DNA of 9,515 nucleotides from Gemmatimonadota bacterium. GTDB taxonomy: Bacteria > ARS69. The translations under genes and the position numbers were made by a program. Under the pieces are notes generated by a model. It was not told where the DNA came from. It was given only the letters and a program-made list of their open reading frames with translations, and did no database searches. The stretch spans positions 1-9,515 of the forward strand of contig JAGQIB010000052.1 in assembly GCA_020431545.1 (NCBI GenBank), read 5' to 3'. Positions 6,933-9,515 of the stretch are shown here, one piece after another; position 1 is the stretch's first letter, and the number at the start of each line of letters is the position of its first letter.

Positions 6933-6961
6933 CGCCGGTCGAGCGGAAGCCTCGGCCGGCG
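6933..6961 (+). terminator. Hairpin between convergent cytochrome and ArsR genes
   Basis: An 11-base stem (CGCCGGTCGAG, 6933-6943, pairing with CTCGGCCGGCG, 6951-6961, with one G-T wobble) closes a 7-base loop, starting five bases after the cytochrome stop and ending 16 bases before the ArsR stop. The wobble pairs better in the + transcript. There is no T tract on either side, so it is a U-less terminator or an mRNA 3' stabiliser rather than a classical Rho-independent terminator. Confidence 0.5.
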
Positions 6962-6977
6962 GGAGTCGGCCTGCAGA

Positions 6978-7391
6978 TCAGAGCAGATACGAATCGAGAT
7001 CGTGCGGTCGGACCGCGGTCCGTCGGCGGTCCTTCGCCCCCGAGGACACCACGTCGGCGGTCGATGTCCGTCCCGCCTCGCCGAGGAACTCCGCGGCGGG
7101 AAGCCCCGCCTCCAGACCGTCGATCCAGCGTCGCACTTCCGCCGGCCAGTGCGGGCGGGTGACGAGCGCGTACGACACGTTCCGTCCGTCGCGGCGGTCG
7201 CGCACGAGCCCCGCCTCCTTCAGCACCTTGAGATGACGGGAGACCTTCGGCTGCGGGCAGCCGACCTCTTCCACGAGCTCCCCGACCGTCCGCTCACGCT
7301 CGCGCAGCAGGTCCACGAGCGCGAGCCGGGTCTCGTCCGCGAGCGCCTGGAAGAACCGGGCGACCTCGCCGGCCGGGGTCGCCTCCGTCAC
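6978..7391 (-). CDS. ArsR/SmtB-family winged-helix transcriptional repressor
   Basis: This 137-residue protein begins at GTG 7391, giving VTEATPAGEVARFFQALADETRLALV, the classic ArsR N-terminal helix. The winged helix-turn-helix follows: TVGELVEEVGCPQPKVSRHLKVLKEAGLV (about 35-63), then the wing RDRRDGRNVSYALV (64-77). These regulators are usually dimers that bind operator DNA and release it on binding metal or another ligand. The family's alpha-3 metal motif ELCVC is absent; the only Cys is Cys45, so another inducer is likely. A tail of about 35 residues after the fold is Arg-rich and polar. GTG overlaps the TGA of the upstream dehydrogenase as GTGA, with AGGAG (7399-7403) seven bases before it, so translation is coupled. 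It may regulate the dehydrogenase operon itself, but this is not shown. Confidence 0.9.
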   Translation of the reverse strand: MTEATPAGEVARFFQALADETRLALVDLLRERERTVGELVEEVGCPQPKVSRHLKVLKEAGLVRDRRDGRNVSYALVTRPHWPAEVRRWIDGLEAGLPAAEFLGEAGRTSTADVVSSGAKDRRRTAVRPHDLDSYLL

Positions 7392-8419
7392 GCGCCCTCT
7401 CCTGCCTCGATCCGCCCGCGCATTCCGGGCACGAGGTAGTCGTCGAGCGCGCGGGGCAGGTCGTAGTCCGGTGCCCACGCCCAGTCCTCGCGCGCCGCGT
7501 CGTCGTTCACGTCGGCCGGCCAGGAATCCACGATGCTCTGCCGCTTGAGGTGCGGCTCGAACGTCACACGGACGTCGTTCCAGCGCTTCGCGAGCTCGTC
7601 CCGGAACTCGGCCGCGCTCGGATTGAAGCTCGTGACGTTGTAGCTGCGCCAGGAGAGCGAATCCTCGCTCGCCGCCTCCAGCATCAGGAGCGCCTTGATC
7701 GCGTCGGGCATCGCCATGAACGGGATGCGCGTGTCCTCGCGCACGAAGCACGCATACTCCTGCCCACTCGCGACCGCGTGCAGCATCTCGGGAATGAAAT
7801 CCGACGTTCCCCCGGAGGGGACCGTGACCGCCGAGATCAGCCCCGGGAAACGGAGCGCGCGAAAATCCACTCCGCGGACCCCGTCCGCCGCACCGAGCTG
7901 CTTGTAGTAGGAGCAGTAGTACCGGCCGAGCTGCTCGCAGTAGATCTTGTTGCAGCCGTACATCGTGGTCGGCAGGTTCCAGGACTTCTCGCGCACGCGA
8001 TCGGCTCGCGCCTTCTCCTCGAGGTCCGGCAGGCCGTACACGGCGATGGAGCTCGGGAACAGGAACTTCACCCGGCGTCCCGACCACTCGGTCTGGTCCG
8101 CCGCCATCTGCAGCAGGTTCAGGGTGCCGGAGACGTTCACGTCGTGCGCCGCGCGCGGCGAGAACTCCGCGCGGGTGGAGAGCAGCGCGGCGAGGTGGAA
8201 GATCGTCCGGAACTCGTAGCGGGAGACGAGGCGGTCCAGCAGCGCTTCGTCGAGGATCGACCCGACGAGCGACTCGTGACAGAACTCGGCGAGACGCGGA
8301 TCGAGCGGCGTGAGATCCAGCGCGACGATCTTCTCGCGCCGATCCCGGCCGATCCGTTCGATGAGCCCGTGGCCGATCTCGCCGTTCGCGCCGGTCACGA
8401 GGAGGACAGGTTCACGCAT
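7388..8419 (-). CDS. L-threonine 3-dehydrogenase, SDR (UDP-glucose 4-epimerase-like) type
   Basis: This 343-residue cytosolic protein is an extended short-chain dehydrogenase. The NAD site is TGANGEIG (9-16) with Asp35 at the end of beta-2, which favours NAD over NADP. FHLAALLSTRAE (74-85), FPSSIAVYG with Ser123/Ser124, and the catalytic YGCNK (Tyr154, Lys158) follow. RFPGLISAV, GGTSDF, CFVREDTRIPFMAMPDAI and the C-terminal DSWPADVNDD-AREDWAW are the signature of SDR-type threonine dehydrogenases, which oxidise L-threonine to 2-amino-3-oxobutyrate. That product normally goes to a CoA ligase (Kbl) to give glycine and acetyl-CoA; no kbl is in the window. The length fits (usual about 315-325), with a few extra residues near 160-182. 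ATG at 8419 has no SD but a TANNNT box six bases upstream. Its stop overlaps the ArsR gene. A related nucleotide-sugar epimerase is less likely. Confidence 0.88.
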   Translation of the reverse strand: MREPVLLVTGANGEIGHGLIERIGRDRREKIVALDLTPLDPRLAEFCHESLVGSILDEALLDRLVSRYEFRTIFHLAALLSTRAEFSPRAAHDVNVSGTLNLLQMAADQTEWSGRRVKFLFPSSIAVYGLPDLEEKARADRVREKSWNLPTTMYGCNKIYCEQLGRYYCSYYKQLGAADGVRGVDFRALRFPGLISAVTVPSGGTSDFIPEMLHAVASGQEYACFVREDTRIPFMAMPDAIKALLMLEAASEDSLSWRSYNVTSFNPSAAEFRDELAKRWNDVRVTFEPHLKRQSIVDSWPADVNDDAAREDWAWAPDYDLPRALDDYLVPGMRGRIEAGEGA

Positions 8420-8425
8420 CCCGGA

Positions 8426-8431
8426 AGCGTA
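8426..8431 (-). promoter_or_regulatory. -10 box of the threonine dehydrogenase gene, predicted leaderless
   Basis: On the minus strand CCGCTACGCT ends with TACGCT (8431-8426), six bases before the ATG at 8419. No SD lies between them. The same CCGCTANNNT string precedes the cytochrome gene (CCGCTATCTT). No clear -35 is seen at 16-18 bases, so this is weaker than the other two leaderless promoters. Confidence 0.4.
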
Positions 8432-8537
8432 GCGGGTCGACGGGTCGCCTGCACGCGCAAACGCGTCGCCGGGGCGGTCCCGGCCGGCCGAGTCGCGCCA
8501 CGGGCGGTGCCCGGACGCCGCCCCGCCACCCGCGACG

Positions 8538-8566
8538 TTGACAGCCGGCGACGTGCCCGCTGGAAT
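8538..8566 (+). promoter_or_regulatory. Sigma-70-type promoter of the histidine kinase gene
   Basis: A perfect TTGACA (8538-8543) is followed after exactly 17 bases by TGGAAT (8561-8566, 4/6 to TATAAT). Transcription would start near 8573, leaving a leader of about 44 bases that contains the SD. CGACGT occurs three times across this promoter, at 8533, 8549 and 8570. The rest of the 197-base intergenic region shows nothing else clear. Confidence 0.5.
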
Positions 8567-8603
8567 GGTCGACGTCCCGTTCCCGTCCGGCCCCGTTTCT
8601 CCC

Positions 8604-8610
8604 GGGAGAG
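8604..8610 (+). promoter_or_regulatory. Shine-Dalgarno fixing the GTG start of the histidine kinase
   Basis: GGGAGAG sits six bases before GTG at 8617. No other start codon in this frame lies nearby upstream, and the GTG gives an N-terminus (VRFRRLETRLL) that leads directly into the first membrane segment. Confidence 0.7.
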
Positions 8611-8616
8611 TGCGCG

Positions 8617-9515
8617 GTGCGATTCCGCCGACTCGAGACCCGCCTGCTGGTGAGCTTCCTGCTGCTCGCCGCGCTCCCGCTGCTCCTGCTCGCGCTCTTC
8701 GCGGCGGGAGTCACCCGCACCGGACTGGAGCGGATCTCGAGCCCCGTCATCGGCGACGCGTTCGAGCGGGCCGCGCTGCTCGCCCGCGAGACCCGCGATC
8801 GCCTCGAATTCGACGCGACCCGCCTGTTCCCGGAACTGCCGCACCGACCCGCCGAGGGCGCCGAGATCGATCAGGTCCGCCGCCGACTCGCGGACGCCGG
8901 CTTCGACTTCATCGCCTGGGAACAGCCCGGCGACGGGACCCGCGTCGTCGCGCGGACCGAGGTCGACGAGGCGCTCGGCGTCCCCGGCGCCGAGGACTGG
9001 GCGGCGCTCGCGGACGGGCGGCGGCCATCTTCCCGCGCCGGCGAGTCGCTGCGCTTCTTCGACGGCGAGGCCGGGGCGGCCCGCGCCCTCGGACGTCGAC
9101 TCGATCCCGAGCTCGCCGAGGCGCTCGACGCTTCCAGCCGCCTCTACTCCAGCGCCCAGCAGCTCGGCTCGCGCTTCGCGCCCGTGCTGCGCACGGTGGC
9201 CGCGGCCGGGCTCGCGGTGATGATCGCGATCACCGGCTTCGCGGCCTACGTGCTGGCGCGACGCACGGCGCGTCGCGTGAGTCGCCCCGTGACGGAGCTC
9301 GCCGCGGCGGCCGATCGACTCGCGGGCGGCGACCTGCGCCATCGCGCGGACATCCAGGCCGACGGCGAGGTCGCGGAGCTCGTGGAATCCTTCAATCGCA
9401 TGGGCGCGCGACTCCAGGCGTCGCAGGCGCGACTCGTCCGGGCCGAGCGCGTCGCCGCGTGGCGTGACGCCGCGCGTCGCGTGGCGCACGAGATCAAGAA
9501 CCCGCTCACGCCGAT
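8617..9515 (+). CDS. NtrY-like membrane sensor histidine kinase (partial, 3' end outside window)
   Basis: The open frame from GTG 8617 to the window edge (299 codons, no stop) reads as a sensor kinase. Residues about 10-32 form a first membrane segment of mostly Leu/Ala, then about 158 extracytoplasmic residues with no domain I recognise. A second membrane segment at about 193-213 (AAAGLAVMIAITGFAAYVL) is followed by a HAMP domain (about 214-266, with SRPVTELAAAADRLAGGDL and a later ESFNRMGARL). The dimerisation/phosphoacceptor helix has WRDAARRVAHEIKNPLTP, with His291 as the phosphorylated residue. The pattern 'ERVAAWRDAARRVAHEIKNPLTP' is characteristic of NtrY-type kinases, which usually signal to NtrX-type sigma-54 activators. 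The ATP-binding domain lies beyond the edge. It is divergent from the threonine dehydrogenase and has its own promoter. Confidence 0.9.
   Translation, partial: MRFRRLETRLLVSFLLLAALPLLLLALFAAGVTRTGLERISSPVIGDAFERAALLARETRDRLEFDATRLFPELPHRPAEGAEIDQVRRRLADAGFDFIAWEQPGDGTRVVARTEVDEALGVPGAEDWAALADGRRPSSRAGESLRFFDGEAGAARALGRRLDPELAEALDASSRLYSSAQQLGSRFAPVLRTVAAAGLAVMIAITGFAAYVLARRTARRVSRPVTELAAAADRLAGGDLRHRADIQADGEVAELVESFNRMGARLQASQARLVRAERVAAWRDAARRVAHEIKNPLTP

Noticed and set aside
7392..8087. N-terminal extension of the ArsR frame
   Set aside because: The open sequence upstream of GTG 7391 is an out-of-frame reading of the dehydrogenase gene; ArsR homology and the SD both fit the GTG.
8395..9489. 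364-codon open frame on the minus strand
   Set aside because: It is antisense to the histidine kinase, whose membrane segments, HAMP and H-box read correctly on the plus strand; the translation is Arg/Glu/Gly-rich with no domain.

Overview
The window is about 70% G+C and tightly packed, with start codons and RBSs of a Gram-negative-type bacterium. An NtrX/NtrY-style two-component repertoire, a YpdA-family flavoprotein, a 'Haem_bd' c-type cytochrome and a lipoprotein-free TPR/S41 exported protein suggest a deep-branching high-GC lineage (for example Gemmatimonadota, Eisenbacteria/Krumholzibacteria-like, Acidobacteriota or Myxococcota). The phylum cannot be fixed from this stretch. There is no sign of phage, insertion sequence, CRISPR, tRNA or rRNA.

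Layout, left to right. 46-1791 (-): exported TPR + S41-peptidase-like protein. 1968-4732 (-): a two-gene operon in which a sigma-54-activating NtrX/NtrC-type response regulator (3323-4732) is transcribed first, from a recognisable sigma-70-type promoter, and overlaps by ATGA a fold-type-I PLP aminotransferase (1968-3326). 4807-6377 (-): a second two-gene operon, a YpdA-family FAD/NAD(P)-dependent disulfide-reductase-like protein followed 5 bases later by a small class I methyltransferase that resembles BtaB. 6469-6927 (+): a divergent membrane-anchored mono-haem c-type cytochrome. 6978-8419 (-): an SDR-type L-threonine 3-dehydrogenase overlapping by GTGA an ArsR-family repressor. 8617-9515 (+): the first 299 codons of an NtrY-like sensor histidine kinase that runs off the right edge.

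The genes are mainly housekeeping metabolism and signalling, and I see no obvious defence or mobile system. The points most worth a second look are these. (a) The YpdA homologue has Ile where characterised bacillithiol-disulfide reductases have the key Cys, with another Cys four residues later. (b) Three genes (ypdA-like, cytochrome, threonine dehydrogenase) lack a Shine-Dalgarno but carry a TANNNT -10 box 6-7 bases before ATG, which predicts leaderless mRNAs. (c) A putative disulfide reductase is coupled to a lipid-type methyltransferase and faces a cytochrome across a 91-base divergent promoter. (d) A threonine dehydrogenase is translationally coupled to an ArsR protein without the usual metal-binding cysteines. 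(e) NtrX-like and NtrY-like proteins lie about 4 kb apart on opposite strands instead of side by side.
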